Positions 9,024-16,650 of a DNA stretch of 64,000 nucleotides are shown here, in pieces (position 1 is the first letter of the stretch; every line of letters starts with the position of its first letter). Position numbers and translations under genes: made by a program. The notes beneath the pieces are model-generated. The model was given only the letters and a program-made list of their open reading frames with translations. It ran no database searches and was not told the origin of the DNA. Origin of the DNA: Litorilituus sp. (GTDB lineage: Bacteria > Pseudomonadota > Gammaproteobacteria > Enterobacterales > Alteromonadaceae); NCBI GenBank assembly GCA_030754235.1, contig JASMAS010000015.1, positions 1 to 64,000 of the forward strand, read 5' to 3'.

Positions 9024-9067
9024 CTGATTTGCTTAATTTATTTTCAATAAGAAATTAAGCAAATCAG
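9024..9067 (+). repeat. Perfect 16-bp inverted repeat in the dnaJ leader
   Basis: CTGATTTGCTTAATTT (9024-9039) and its exact reverse complement (9052-9067) flank a 12-nt loop. There is no T run after it, so it is not a typical terminator. It ends 32 nt before the dnaJ ATG and would form a stable hairpin in the 5' leader. Confidence 0.8.
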
Positions 9068-9099
9068 TATCATTTAACTTGAAGTAAAGAAATAGATTT

Positions 9100-10242
9100 A
9101 TGTCAAAACGTGATTATTATGAAGTGCTAGGCCTATCAAAAGATGCCGGCGAGCGCGATATTAAAAAAGCTTATAAAAAGTTAGCGATGAAATATCATCC
9201 TGACAGAACCGCAGGTGATAAAGCCAAAGAAGAAACTTTTAAAGAAATTAAAGAAGCCTATGAAGTATTAAAAGATGATCAAAAGCGCGCTGCTTATGAT
9301 CAATACGGACATGCGGCTTTTGAGCAAGGTGGTCACGCTGGTGGTGGTTTTGGTGGTGGTCACGGTGATTTCGGTGATGCTTTTGGTGACATTTTTGGTG
9401 ATATTTTCGGTGGTGGCCGTGGTCGCGGTGGTCGTCAATCTCGTGCACAACGAGGTTCAGATTTGCGTTATAACGTCGAGTTAAATCTTGAAGATGCAGT
9501 AAAAGGTAAGAGTTTAGAAATTAAAGTACCTACCTATGTTAGCTGTGAACCATGCCATGGTTCTGGCGCTAAAAAGGGCACCTCGGCTAAAACCTGTAGT
9601 ACTTGTCATGGTCATGGACAAGTTCAAATGCGTCAAGGATTATTTGCCGTTCAGCAAACTTGTCCTACTTGTAGTGGTAAAGGCAAGGTTATTTCAGATC
9701 CCTGTCCTTCATGTCGTGGTCAAGGTCGTGTAGAGAAAAATAAAACGTTATCCGTTAAAATTCCAGCAGGTGTTGATACCGGTGATCGTATTCGCTTATC
9801 TGGTGAAGGTGAAGCAGGTGAGCATGGCGCACCGGCAGGTGATTTATATGTGCAAGTGAATGTTCGCGATCATGATATCTTCGTTCGTGATGAAAACCAC
9901 TTATATTGTGAAGTTCCTATCAGTTTTGTTACCGCGGCATTAGGTGGTGAAATTGAGGTGCCTACTTTAGCTGGTAAAGTTAAACTTAAAGTACCTAAAG
10001 AAACACAAACCGGCAAAATGTTCCGTTTACGGGGCAAAGGTGTGAAGTCGGTACGTAGTAATGCTGCTGGTGATTTAATGTGTAAAGTAGTCCTTGAAAC
10101 TCCTGTAAACTTATCAGGTGATCAAGCGGATCTATTACGCCAGTTAGAAGAAAAAATGGGTAAAAGCAGTAAAAAGCATAGTCCAAAAGAAACAGGCTTT
10201 TTTGACGGTGTGAAAAAGTTTTTTGACGATTTAAAAAGTTAA
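9100..10242 (+). CDS. dnaJ: Co-chaperone DnaJ (Hsp40)
   Basis: DnaJ delivers substrates to DnaK and stimulates its ATPase. The 380-residue product is a full type I Hsp40: J domain 1-70 with HPD at 33-35, a Gly/Phe-rich linker about 75-125, four zinc-binding CxxCxGxG repeats from about 150 to 210 ([32 protein letters not shown]), then the C-terminal substrate-binding domains. It follows dnaK after 269 nt holding a terminator and a large hairpin, so its expression may be partly uncoupled from dnaK. A strong terminator follows. Confidence 0.98.
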   Translation: MSKRDYYEVLGLSKDAGERDIKKAYKKLAMKYHPDRTAGDKAKEETFKEIKEAYEVLKDDQKRAAYDQYGHAAFEQGGHAGGGFGGGHGDFGDAFGDIFGDIFGGGRGRGGRQSRAQRGSDLRYNVELNLEDAVKGKSLEIKVPTYVSCEPCHGSGAKKGTSAKTCSTCHGHGQVQMRQGLFAVQQTCPTCSGKGKVISDPCPSCRGQGRVEKNKTLSVKIPAGVDTGDRIRLSGEGEAGEHGAPAGDLYVQVNVRDHDIFVRDENHLYCEVPISFVTAALGGEIEVPTLAGKVKLKVPKETQTGKMFRLRGKGVKSVRSNAAGDLMCKVVLETPVNLSGDQADLLRQLEEKMGKSSKKHSPKETGFFDGVKKFFDDLKS

Positions 10243-10383
10243 CGTTTAGCGATAAAACATGAGAATCATTTATATCGTGTTATCACTTTTTTGACAGAGA
10301 GAATATGACTTGTAAACTCTGCCTAGTATCAACGACTAAAAATACCTGCAAAGGCCGTTAGAAAGGTTCAGCATACCCTATTT

Positions 10384-10420
10384 AAAAGCGACAAAGAGAG
10401 TGTTCTCTTTGTCGCTTTTT
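10384..10420. terminator. Strong terminator after dnaJ, probably bidirectional
   Basis: An 11-bp perfect stem (GCGACAAAGAG with CTCTTTGTCGC) around a 6-nt loop is preceded by A4 and followed by T5. It separates dnaJ from the convergent gene at 10435-11250. Confidence 0.85.
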
Positions 10421-10434
10421 GTTCATTATTATCT

Positions 10435-11250
10435 TTAGCGCTTTAAGCGTATAAAGCATATGCTCAGAATAAAAAGAGTTAGTAACGCACTACCACCACC
10501 ATGCAGCTCTACTACTTCTATATAAGGCTCGTCGTAATCAGCACTTTCTAACGGTATAGCATAAAGTGCGTTACTGTCATCAGAGCTATAGCTCGCTACG
10601 ACATCACTATATCCCACTTCGTATAAATCAATTAGCACATCGTAATAATCGCTTGGATAGCCAGATAAAAATGAGGTAATCACTTGATATTCATCTAAAT
10701 CTGTATTGCCGTTGATAATAAAGCTATCAGTGGTATAGTAATGTGTCCAAGGGCCGCCGTTTTTACTTAGGTACAACAGTGCATAAACGTTACCTAATTG
10801 GTTACTCGTGTAGCTAAAAATATCAGCATCAAAGGTCACATTCAAAGTTTGATAAAAGCTATCGCCATCAATATCATCTAGTAAAAAGCTGGTTGCGCTA
10901 TAAATAGCAAAGTCGGCATAACTGTTATGAAGCAAAGTCGTTTTGTTATGGTGTTGCGTGTCTTTATTTTTTGTAGCTTTTACAAACGTTGTTTTTGAAC
11001 TACTTAATATCTCTTCTCGCGTTTGGCCTGTCGCTTTGCCGCTAAGTTGATCCGCTATTAAGCTTGCCATTGTGTTTTTGGGTATATCAGGTCCTTTTTT
11101 GAATTGACCTTGAGAAATAGATCTATAGTTATTAGTGACTGAATTGTCTTTTGCATAAGTACTGGGAAAGAAAAAGAGTGAGATTAGCATCGATAAAATA
11201 ATAACTATTGCTATCCAAGGTGTTTTTTTATCATGGTATGTTGTGAACAT
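10435..11250 (-). CDS. Secreted protein with C-terminal GlyGly-CTERM sorting signal
   Basis: The 271-residue product has an N-terminal signal segment (hydrophobic 13-31, likely cut after Ala33 in STYA) and a C-terminal tail HGGGSALLTLFILSICFIRL. That tail is a Gly-rich motif, then a membrane helix, then basic residues: the layout of GlyGly-CTERM substrates, which are cut by rhombosortase and leave by type II secretion. The middle (about 100-245) is rich in Asp, Ser and Tyr and looks like a beta-sandwich of the choice-of-anchor type, though I do not recognise a defined function. It is divergent from the PepSY/two-component operon, and a direct-repeat half-site pair faces it at 11300-11316. Function unknown. 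Confidence 0.65.
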   Translation of the reverse strand: MFTTYHDKKTPWIAIVIILSMLISLFFFPSTYAKDNSVTNNYRSISQGQFKKGPDIPKNTMASLIADQLSGKATGQTREEILSSSKTTFVKATKNKDTQHHNKTTLLHNSYADFAIYSATSFLLDDIDGDSFYQTLNVTFDADIFSYTSNQLGNVYALLYLSKNGGPWTHYYTTDSFIINGNTDLDEYQVITSFLSGYPSDYYDVLIDLYEVGYSDVVASYSSDDSNALYAIPLESADYDEPYIEVVELHGGGSALLTLFILSICFIRLKR

Positions 11251-11299
11251 GGTATATCCTTACTGACATTGTGTATGTTGGTATTAAAACGCAGTAAAG

Positions 11300-11316
11300 A
11301 TGAATATAAGCTGAAC
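11300..11316 (-). promoter_or_regulatory. Possible response-regulator box facing the GlyGly-CTERM gene
   Basis: On the minus strand the sequence is GTTCAG-N5-ATTCAT, a degenerate version of the ATTCAG-N5-GTTCAG repeat found at 11340 and 13804. The spacing of 5 is kept and one half-site is exact. It lies about 50 nt before the gene at 10435-11250. Confidence 0.35.
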
Positions 11317-11339
11317 ACGCTAACGTTGTTATTATAACT

Positions 11340-11356
11340 ATTCAGCAAACGTTCAG
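11340..11356 (+). promoter_or_regulatory. Direct-repeat operator ahead of the PepSY-regulator-kinase operon
   Basis: ATTCAG-CAAAC-GTTCAG is a hexamer direct repeat with 11-bp period, the geometry of OmpR/PhoP-type response-regulator boxes. The identical half-sites and spacing recur at 13804-13820. It lies 73 nt before the PepSY gene, whose operon encodes such a regulator, so autoregulation is likely. Confidence 0.65.
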
Positions 11357-11428
11357 TTGCTATGCTTTATGCTATTAATTAAGCTATAGCAATAGATTTA
11401 ACATTTAATGTGATTACGTGGAATAACA

Positions 11429-11728
11429 ATGAAATTTGCACTCACTTTAGCTTTTCTTATTTTAACTTTCTTACCTATGAGTGTGCACTCTCATGGGAGC
11501 TTCACTAATGCTATAACCCCTCTCAAAGCAAACCAGCAAGCTAAACCACAATTAAAAGTAAAAAGTAACAAAAAAGCCGCTCAATTAGCGAAGGCACGTT
11601 TAGGTGGAAAAGTACTTAAAGTGAAGAAAAAAAATTCAGGTTACCGGGTGAAATTAATCAAAAAAGACGGTCATATCGTTTCAGTTCATGTTGATGCTAA
11701 AACGGGCAAAGTAAGTCGAGGTAACTAA
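11429..11728 (+). CDS. Small secreted PepSY-domain protein
   Basis: The 99-residue product has a signal peptide (1 to about 21, VHS/HG) and one PepSY-like domain at about 50-97 (AKARLGGKVLKVKKKNSGYRV, then KKDGHIVSVHVDAKTGKV split). PepSY proteins are periplasmic and are often encoded beside two-component systems or peptidases. The stop lies 2 nt before the response-regulator start, so this is the first gene of a three-gene operon. It is unusually basic (about one Lys in five residues in its mature part). A role as a periplasmic modulator of the adjacent kinase is inference. Confidence 0.8.
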   Translation: MKFALTLAFLILTFLPMSVHSHGSFTNAITPLKANQQAKPQLKVKSNKKAAQLAKARLGGKVLKVKKKNSGYRVKLIKKDGHIVSVHVDAKTGKVSRGN

Positions 11729-11730
11729 CA

Positions 11731-12411
11731 ATGCGTTTATTACTGCTTGAAGATGATCTTGCCCTACAGAAAAATCTGAATGATCATTTAGTGGCTGCTA
11801 ACTATGTAGTTGATTTAGCAAGTGATGGTGAAGAAGGATTATTTCAAGGACAAGAATATCCTTACGATGCAGCTGTTATTGATATTGGCTTACCTAAACT
11901 TGATGGCATCAGCGTTATTCGATTATTGCGTGAGAAAAATATCGATTTTCCTATTTTAGTGTTAACAGCCAGAGGTAGTTGGCAAGATAAAGTTGCCGGA
12001 TTAGATGCTGGCGCAGATGATTACTTAACTAAACCTTTTCAGCCTGAAGAGTTATTGGCACGCTTAAATGCTTTGATCCGTCGCTCGGCAGGGCAGGCAA
12101 GCCCATTGATTAAAAATGGTCCCTTAGTGATCAATACAAAAAGCTTGCAAGTTGAAATAAATAATCAAGTAATAAAACTGAGTAGCTCTGAATACAAGTT
12201 ATTAGAATATATGATGCTGCATCTAGATGAAGTCACTTCTAAGTCGGTATTAACTGAACATATTTATGATCAAGACTTTGATCTTGACTCTAATGTTATA
12301 GAAGTATTTATCAGGCGGTTGAGAAAAAAACTCGATCCTAATAGTGACTATAACTTTATTGAAACGCTGCGTGGCCAGGGATATAAATTAAAACGACTAT
12401 CGACGACATGA
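11731..12411 (+). CDS. OmpR/PhoP-family response regulator
   Basis: The 226-residue product has a receiver domain (1-115) with acidic pocket EDD at 7-9, phosphoacceptor Asp51 (VIDIGLPKLDG), Thr79 and Lys101 (YLTKPFQ), then a winged-helix DNA-binding domain (about 125-222) ending FIETLRGQGYKL. This is the PhoP/QseB/OmpR type. It overlaps the kinase gene by 4 nt (ATGA), which indicates translational coupling. The likely binding sequence is the ATTCAG-N5-GTTCAG repeat found upstream of this operon and of the DUF3300 gene. Closest relatives appear PhoP-like, but I avoid the symbol because the signal is unknown. Confidence 0.95.
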   Translation: MRLLLLEDDLALQKNLNDHLVAANYVVDLASDGEEGLFQGQEYPYDAAVIDIGLPKLDGISVIRLLREKNIDFPILVLTARGSWQDKVAGLDAGADDYLTKPFQPEELLARLNALIRRSAGQASPLIKNGPLVINTKSLQVEINNQVIKLSSSEYKLLEYMMLHLDEVTSKSVLTEHIYDQDFDLDSNVIEVFIRRLRKKLDPNSDYNFIETLRGQGYKLKRLSTT

Positions 12412-13772
12412 AAAATATATTTCACGCGCATTTGTGGTCGATGAATTCCCTTAAAGTTAGGTTATTACTCAGTACGTTAATTATGACGCTATCCGTGCTG
12501 CCAATTATAGGGTTTACGTTATCTAATGCCTTTGAGCAGCAGTTAAACCTTGCCACACAAAATGAACTTAAAGCGTATAGCTACTCTATTTTTACTGTTG
12601 CAGAAGTTGAAAATTATCAACTTGTTATGCCTGAGCAGTTATTAGAAAACCAATTTAATGTTAGTCAATCTGGTTTGTACGCAGTTATATCTCCATTAGG
12701 CTCTAGTAAACAACATAACAATATGCTGTTGTGGCAATCACAATCCATGCTAACTGTTACATTGCCTGAATATTTGCCTGCGCCTAAGGTTGGTCAAACT
12801 TTATCGTCAACCATAGAGTTATCAGGAAGTGAGCACATACTATACAGCTTTAGTGCAAGTTTTTCTAGTAATGGCCAAGACTTCCCTATTACCCTGCATT
12901 TAATTAAAAGTCAGCAAGAATTTCTCACCGCATTAAGTGATTTTAGGCAAAAATTATGGTTATGGTTATTTATTCTTATGGTGGTATTTATTGTAGTGCA
13001 AGTAGTGTGGTTATTATGGACTCTCAAACCTTTAACCCGTTTAAGGCTTGAACTTGAGCATATTGAAAAAGGGCAACAAAAAGTATTAGAAGCAAATTAT
13101 CCTCTTGAATTAATGAAAGTAACTCAGCAATTTAATACACTATTAATTACTGAAGAAAACCAACGAACAAGATACCGTAATGCTCTATCAGACTTAGCGC
13201 ATAGTTTGAAAAACCCCTTAGCCGTTATCCAAAGCCAAACCAATATTTCTGACAGTGCTAATGAACAGTTGCAGCGTATTAACCATATTGTTGAGCATCA
13301 ATTAAAAAGAGCGCAAAGTGCAGGACAGTCTTCATGGCATTTGGGGGTCCCGGTTAATACAGTAACTGAAAAATTGATTAAAACCTTAGCTAAAATTTAT
13401 CAAGATAAGCAATTGTCTTTCAATGTTGAGGTTGCTGTTCATGCTACTTTTAGAGGCGATGAAGCCGATTTAATGGAGATGCTTGGCAATCTATTGGACA
13501 ACGCCTGTAAAGCAGCGGTCAGTCAAGTGTCAATAAAAGCGATAACAGTGGGTAAAAAATTGACTATTGAAATTGCTGATGATGGTCAAGGAATAGATAA
13601 ATCCGAACAAGCACTTATTTTGTCTCGCGGAGGCCGTGCTGATACTTATCAGTTAGGACATGGTATTGGTTTAGCTATTGTTAATGATCTTATCACCAGT
13701 TATCAAGGGCAGTTATCGATTGGTAAATCATCTGAACTTTCAGGGGCATCTTTTACCCTTTTTTTTGAGTAA
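12408..13772 (+). CDS. Sensor histidine kinase paired with the preceding regulator
   Basis: The 454-residue inner-membrane kinase has TM1 at about 18-38, a periplasmic sensor of about 145 residues, TM2 at about 184-205, a linker, the phosphoacceptor His265 in SDLAHSLKNPLAV, and the ATP-binding domain with N-box LLDNACKA (362-369), G1 DDGQGI (391-396) and G2 GHGIGLAI (417-424). The layout is that of PhoQ-type kinases. Start ATG 12408 overlaps the regulator stop; ATG 12441 (MNSLKVR) is an alternative that would still keep TM1. The sensed signal is unknown; the neighbouring PepSY and DUF3300 proteins suggest an envelope signal. Confidence 0.94.
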   Translation: MKNIFHAHLWSMNSLKVRLLLSTLIMTLSVLPIIGFTLSNAFEQQLNLATQNELKAYSYSIFTVAEVENYQLVMPEQLLENQFNVSQSGLYAVISPLGSSKQHNNMLLWQSQSMLTVTLPEYLPAPKVGQTLSSTIELSGSEHILYSFSASFSSNGQDFPITLHLIKSQQEFLTALSDFRQKLWLWLFILMVVFIVVQVVWLLWTLKPLTRLRLELEHIEKGQQKVLEANYPLELMKVTQQFNTLLITEENQRTRYRNALSDLAHSLKNPLAVIQSQTNISDSANEQLQRINHIVEHQLKRAQSAGQSSWHLGVPVNTVTEKLIKTLAKIYQDKQLSFNVEVAVHATFRGDEADLMEMLGNLLDNACKAAVSQVSIKAITVGKKLTIEIADDGQGIDKSEQALILSRGGRADTYQLGHGIGLAIVNDLITSYQGQLSIGKSSELSGASFTLFFE

Positions 13773-13803
13773 AATTATGCTACCAATACTTGTTTAACAA
13801 GTT

Positions 13804-13820
13804 ATTCAGCTTGTGTTCAG
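13804..13820 (+). promoter_or_regulatory. Direct-repeat operator ahead of the DUF3300 gene
   Basis: ATTCAG-CTTGT-GTTCAG has exactly the half-sites and spacing of the repeat at 11340-11356, while the spacer differs. It lies 51 nt before the DUF3300 start, downstream of the kinase stop, and suggests that this gene is a target of the adjacent regulator. Confidence 0.65.
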
Positions 13821-13870
13821 TTTAGTGTTGTTAACCTTATTATCAATCAATAGCAATAAGGAAAACATTC

Positions 13871-15058
13871 ATGAAACACCTCATTTTACTGCTTAGTTTA
13901 ATCCCCATGACTTTGTTAGGTTGCTCAACGGTTCGGGCACAAGAGCCACCATTATCTATCACACAGAAAACACAAGAGCCGGTACTACTTACTGATGCCG
14001 AGCTAGCTCAAATGTTAGCGCCTATTGCTCTTTATCCTGATAGCTTACTCACTCACATTCTCATTGCTGCAACTTATCCTATTGAAATTGTTGAAGCACA
14101 TCGCTGGTTGAAAAAAAATAAACAGCTAAGTGTCAAAAAGCTTGGCAAATTAGTAGAAAACCTTGATTGGGACGAAAGTGTTAAGGCGTTAATCAGTTTT
14201 GAGCGTGTGTTGAGTCGTCTAAGTGACAACTTAACATGGACATTGCAACTAGGTGATGCTTTTTTACAAGATGAAGTAAGATTATTGGACAGTATCCAAG
14301 CTTTAAGAAATCAAGCAAAAATCGCCGGCAATTTAGATAAAATGGATAACATGGACGTTAGCTATGATAATGATAATATTGTTATTGAACCCGTAGAAAA
14401 AGAAATTGTTTACGTGCCTTATTATGATACTCGAATGATTTATGGTACTTGGCATTGGGCATCATTCCCACCGGTTTACTGGACACCTCATCATAGTGCT
14501 CATGTAAGTTATTATCATCCTTTTCACTGGCACTCAGGTGTTCATATTTCGTTTAATTACTTTTTTAGTGCTTTTCATTGGCATAATCGCCATGTGGTTG
14601 TAGTTAAACCTCATCGAAGTCGCTATTATCGTTCCCGTCATTCCATCTCACGTGGCGGTTATGCAAAACGTTGGAAACATCAAGTAAGTCATAGGAAAGG
14701 AGTGGCGTATCGCAATAAGCATATCAGCAAAAAGTATCGCAGTGACCGCGTAAGAATACATAAGGCAAATAAACACTTAGATGGTAGAGTTGAGGTTAAA
14801 GGTACGCATAACCGAGTAATGGATAAGTTAGTGTCTACACACCAAGTTATAAATAACAAAGCGCAAACAACCGTGCATTTTAAGCATAAAACGGTTAAAG
14901 AACCGGTAAAAACAAAGCAGCAGTATAAGCCATATAATAAGCAGTATAAGCGCGTCAGTAAGCATCAGAAAAGCTTACCGCATAAAAAACAGCATCAGTC
15001 ACGTGTGAAAAATACTACTAAAAATAAGGCTGTTAAAAAGTATACAAAAGAAAGGTAA
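13871..15058 (+). CDS. DUF3300 lipoprotein with His/Tyr-rich and Lys-rich regions
   Basis: The 395-residue product starts with a lipoprotein signal ending LLGC (lipidated Cys18). Residues about 40-190 match the DUF3300 family (LAPIALYPDSLLTHILIAAT and VVYVP-like EIVYVPYYD). A histidine- and aromatic-rich stretch follows (about 195-240, HPFHWHSGVHISF), then a strongly basic tail rich in Lys, His and Gln. The His cluster suggests metal or surface-polymer binding, but this is only inferred from composition. It has its own promoter region with the direct-repeat operator shared with the upstream two-component operon. The family has no established biochemical role. Confidence 0.85.
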   Translation: MKHLILLLSLIPMTLLGCSTVRAQEPPLSITQKTQEPVLLTDAELAQMLAPIALYPDSLLTHILIAATYPIEIVEAHRWLKKNKQLSVKKLGKLVENLDWDESVKALISFERVLSRLSDNLTWTLQLGDAFLQDEVRLLDSIQALRNQAKIAGNLDKMDNMDVSYDNDNIVIEPVEKEIVYVPYYDTRMIYGTWHWASFPPVYWTPHHSAHVSYYHPFHWHSGVHISFNYFFSAFHWHNRHVVVVKPHRSRYYRSRHSISRGGYAKRWKHQVSHRKGVAYRNKHISKKYRSDRVRIHKANKHLDGRVEVKGTHNRVMDKLVSTHQVINNKAQTTVHFKHKTVKEPVKTKQQYKPYNKQYKRVSKHQKSLPHKKQHQSRVKNTTKNKAVKKYTKER

Positions 15059-15086
15059 TAAACGGCTTAATATGAAGTGTTGTTGT

Positions 15087-15557
15087 TTACTTTTCTTGAA
15101 AATTAGGTAGAACACCGCTTCTACTATGCTCAAACACTAATGAGGTTTCCACTGTGGTGACTTCATCACGGGAGGTAATGTTTTTAAAGACAAATTGGCG
15201 CAGATGCTCACTGTCTTGTACTGACATATGGATATAGTAATCATAACTTCCACCCATATGATATAAGTTTAAAATTTCTGGGTAGGCTAGTAGATCATCT
15301 CGAAATTGATTAACAATTTGCTCTGAGTAAGGTTGTAGACGAATTGCGGCGATTGCTTCAATATTACCGCCAATGGTATTTAAGTTTACGTCAATATGCG
15401 CGCCTTTGATAACACCACTTTGTTTTAGCCGTTTAACCCGTTCAAGGCAAGTTGAAGGCGCAATACCTATTTTAGCCGCTAATTCTTTGTTGGTAATATC
15501 GGCATTGTTATATAAAAGCGTTAAAATTTGAAGGTCAATGCTATCGAGTTTTTTCAT
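15087..15557 (-). CDS. Lrp/AsnC-family transcriptional regulator
   Basis: The 156-residue product has an N-terminal winged helix-turn-helix (about 4-62, LDSIDLQILTLLYNNADITN and the recognition helix IAPSTCLERVKRLKQSG) and a C-terminal RAM/AsnC ligand-binding domain (about 70-150). These regulators usually respond to amino acids. It is smaller in identity to Lrp itself than to the AsnC-like paralogues, so no symbol is given. It converges with the DUF3300 gene and its upstream side holds the decayed nhaA fragment, so no target operon is obvious. Confidence 0.93.
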   Translation of the reverse strand: MKKLDSIDLQILTLLYNNADITNKELAAKIGIAPSTCLERVKRLKQSGVIKGAHIDVNLNTIGGNIEAIAAIRLQPYSEQIVNQFRDDLLAYPEILNLYHMGGSYDYYIHMSVQDSEHLRQFVFKNITSRDEVTTVETSLVFEHSRSGVLPNFQEK

Positions 15558-15730
15558 AGAGTGGTGTTTATCTTTTTACTGTTGAATTAGAGTAAATATT
15601 ACACTTAAATACGCAGTTTAGGCTAGTGAATATCGATTGTTTTTGTATTTATGTCGTTTTTGCAGCTTTTTTCCGAATTATTCGCGACTTTTGTTTAGCG
15701 TGAACTTGCTATTGTAAACTTGATTTGCTC

Positions 15731-15942
15731 AAGGTGGTTAGGTTTTATTTTGTGGCAGTTAAGCTAGGTGTTGCTAAATTACCTGAAAAGGTTAATTTTT
15801 ATCTGTTTTATCGCATTGCGCATTAGGTAGCGTCGGTTTTACCATGAGCTTATTTATCGGCTCGTTAGCCTTTGAACAAAGTAATGATATTCCACTGTAT
15901 AAAAATAGACTAGGGATAGTTATTGGTTCAATAGCGCAATAA
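15731..15942 (+). pseudogene. nhaA: Decayed 3' fragment of Na+/H+ antiporter nhaA
   Basis: Two adjacent frames encode consecutive parts of the NhaA C-terminus. The first, from about 15731, reads VAVKLGVAKLPEKVNF (15752 on) and then hits a stop at 15824-15826. The second, from 15820, reads ALGSVGFTMSLFIGSLAFE and ends RLGIVIGSIAQ at stop 15940-15942. NhaA proteins have the order VKLG-AKLP then GIGFTMSLFIxSLAF then LGILxGS, so one frameshift near 15820 joins them. Nothing like the first 300 residues of NhaA precedes it. This is therefore a remnant of a deleted gene. It sits in the gap of 552 nt between the Lrp-type regulator and epmC; the rest of that gap shows nothing clear. Confidence 0.85.
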
Positions 15943-16109
15943 AAAAGTAATATTATGCTTATATTTTAAAAGAGAATTTATGACTTGTTGCCTAAGTTAA
16001 CTCTGAGCGTAAAGTAGAGCTTGGCCAAGCTTAAGCCAATTGCTTAAAGCAAGATGAAATGAGCACTTTTTTTCGTTACAATGGCGCAAATATTTCTGCT
16101 TGCTTTTTT

Positions 16110-16646
16110 ATGAACCATCAATACCAAGATCTTATCCTACTTTTTAATGAGACTTTTTTTGAGCAATACAATACCCGTTTAGTTAAAGGTGGAGATGAAC
16201 CTTTTTATCAACCGAAAAATGAACACTGTTCGTATCATCAAATTATTTTTGCTCGAGGGTTTTATGCCAGTGCATTTCATGAAATTGCCCATTGGTGTCA
16301 AGCCGGTAAAGAAAGGCGTTTGCTAGAAGATTTTGGTTATTGGTATATTCCCGACGGCAGAAATGAGCAGCAGCAGAAAAAATTTGAACAAGTTGAAGTG
16401 ATCCCTCAAGCCATTGAATGGGCATTTAATGTGGCCGCACAAAAAAAATTCTATGTTTCTTCTGATAACCTTGATGGTTTTCAGGGTGATACAAAGGGTT
16501 TTAAAGAGAATGTTTTTGAGCAAGTGACAATATATTTACAACAAGGCTTTCCACCCAGAGCACAGCAGTTTATGAACGCATTAGCACAATTTTATCAAAC
16601 GCCCATGCCATTAACGCTTGCGCACTTTATCAAGCAAGAGGAATAA
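16110..16646 (+). CDS. epmC: Elongation factor P hydroxylase EpmC
   Basis: EpmC (YfcM) hydroxylates the modified lysine of EF-P, completing a modification that helps ribosomes pass polyproline. The product from ATG 16110 is 178 residues (E. coli 182). It has the family core QIIFARGFYASAFHEIAHWC with a metal-site-like HEIAH at 57-61 and the segment EDFGYWYIPDGR. A start at 16059 would add 17 residues without family support. It lies 4 nt upstream of the ATP-NAD kinase-like gene and close to yfcL, mnmC and fabB, the usual enteric neighbours. EpmA and EpmB are not in this window. Confidence 0.93.
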   Translation: MNHQYQDLILLFNETFFEQYNTRLVKGGDEPFYQPKNEHCSYHQIIFARGFYASAFHEIAHWCQAGKERRLLEDFGYWYIPDGRNEQQQKKFEQVEVIPQAIEWAFNVAAQKKFYVSSDNLDGFQGDTKGFKENVFEQVTIYLQQGFPPRAQQFMNALAQFYQTPMPLTLAHFIKQEE

Positions 16647-16650
16647 GGCT

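Noticed and set aside
9248-9484. Frames on both strands inside dnaJ rich in His/Thr or Val
   Set aside because: They are shadows of the Gly/Phe-rich linker of dnaJ (repeated GGT codons).
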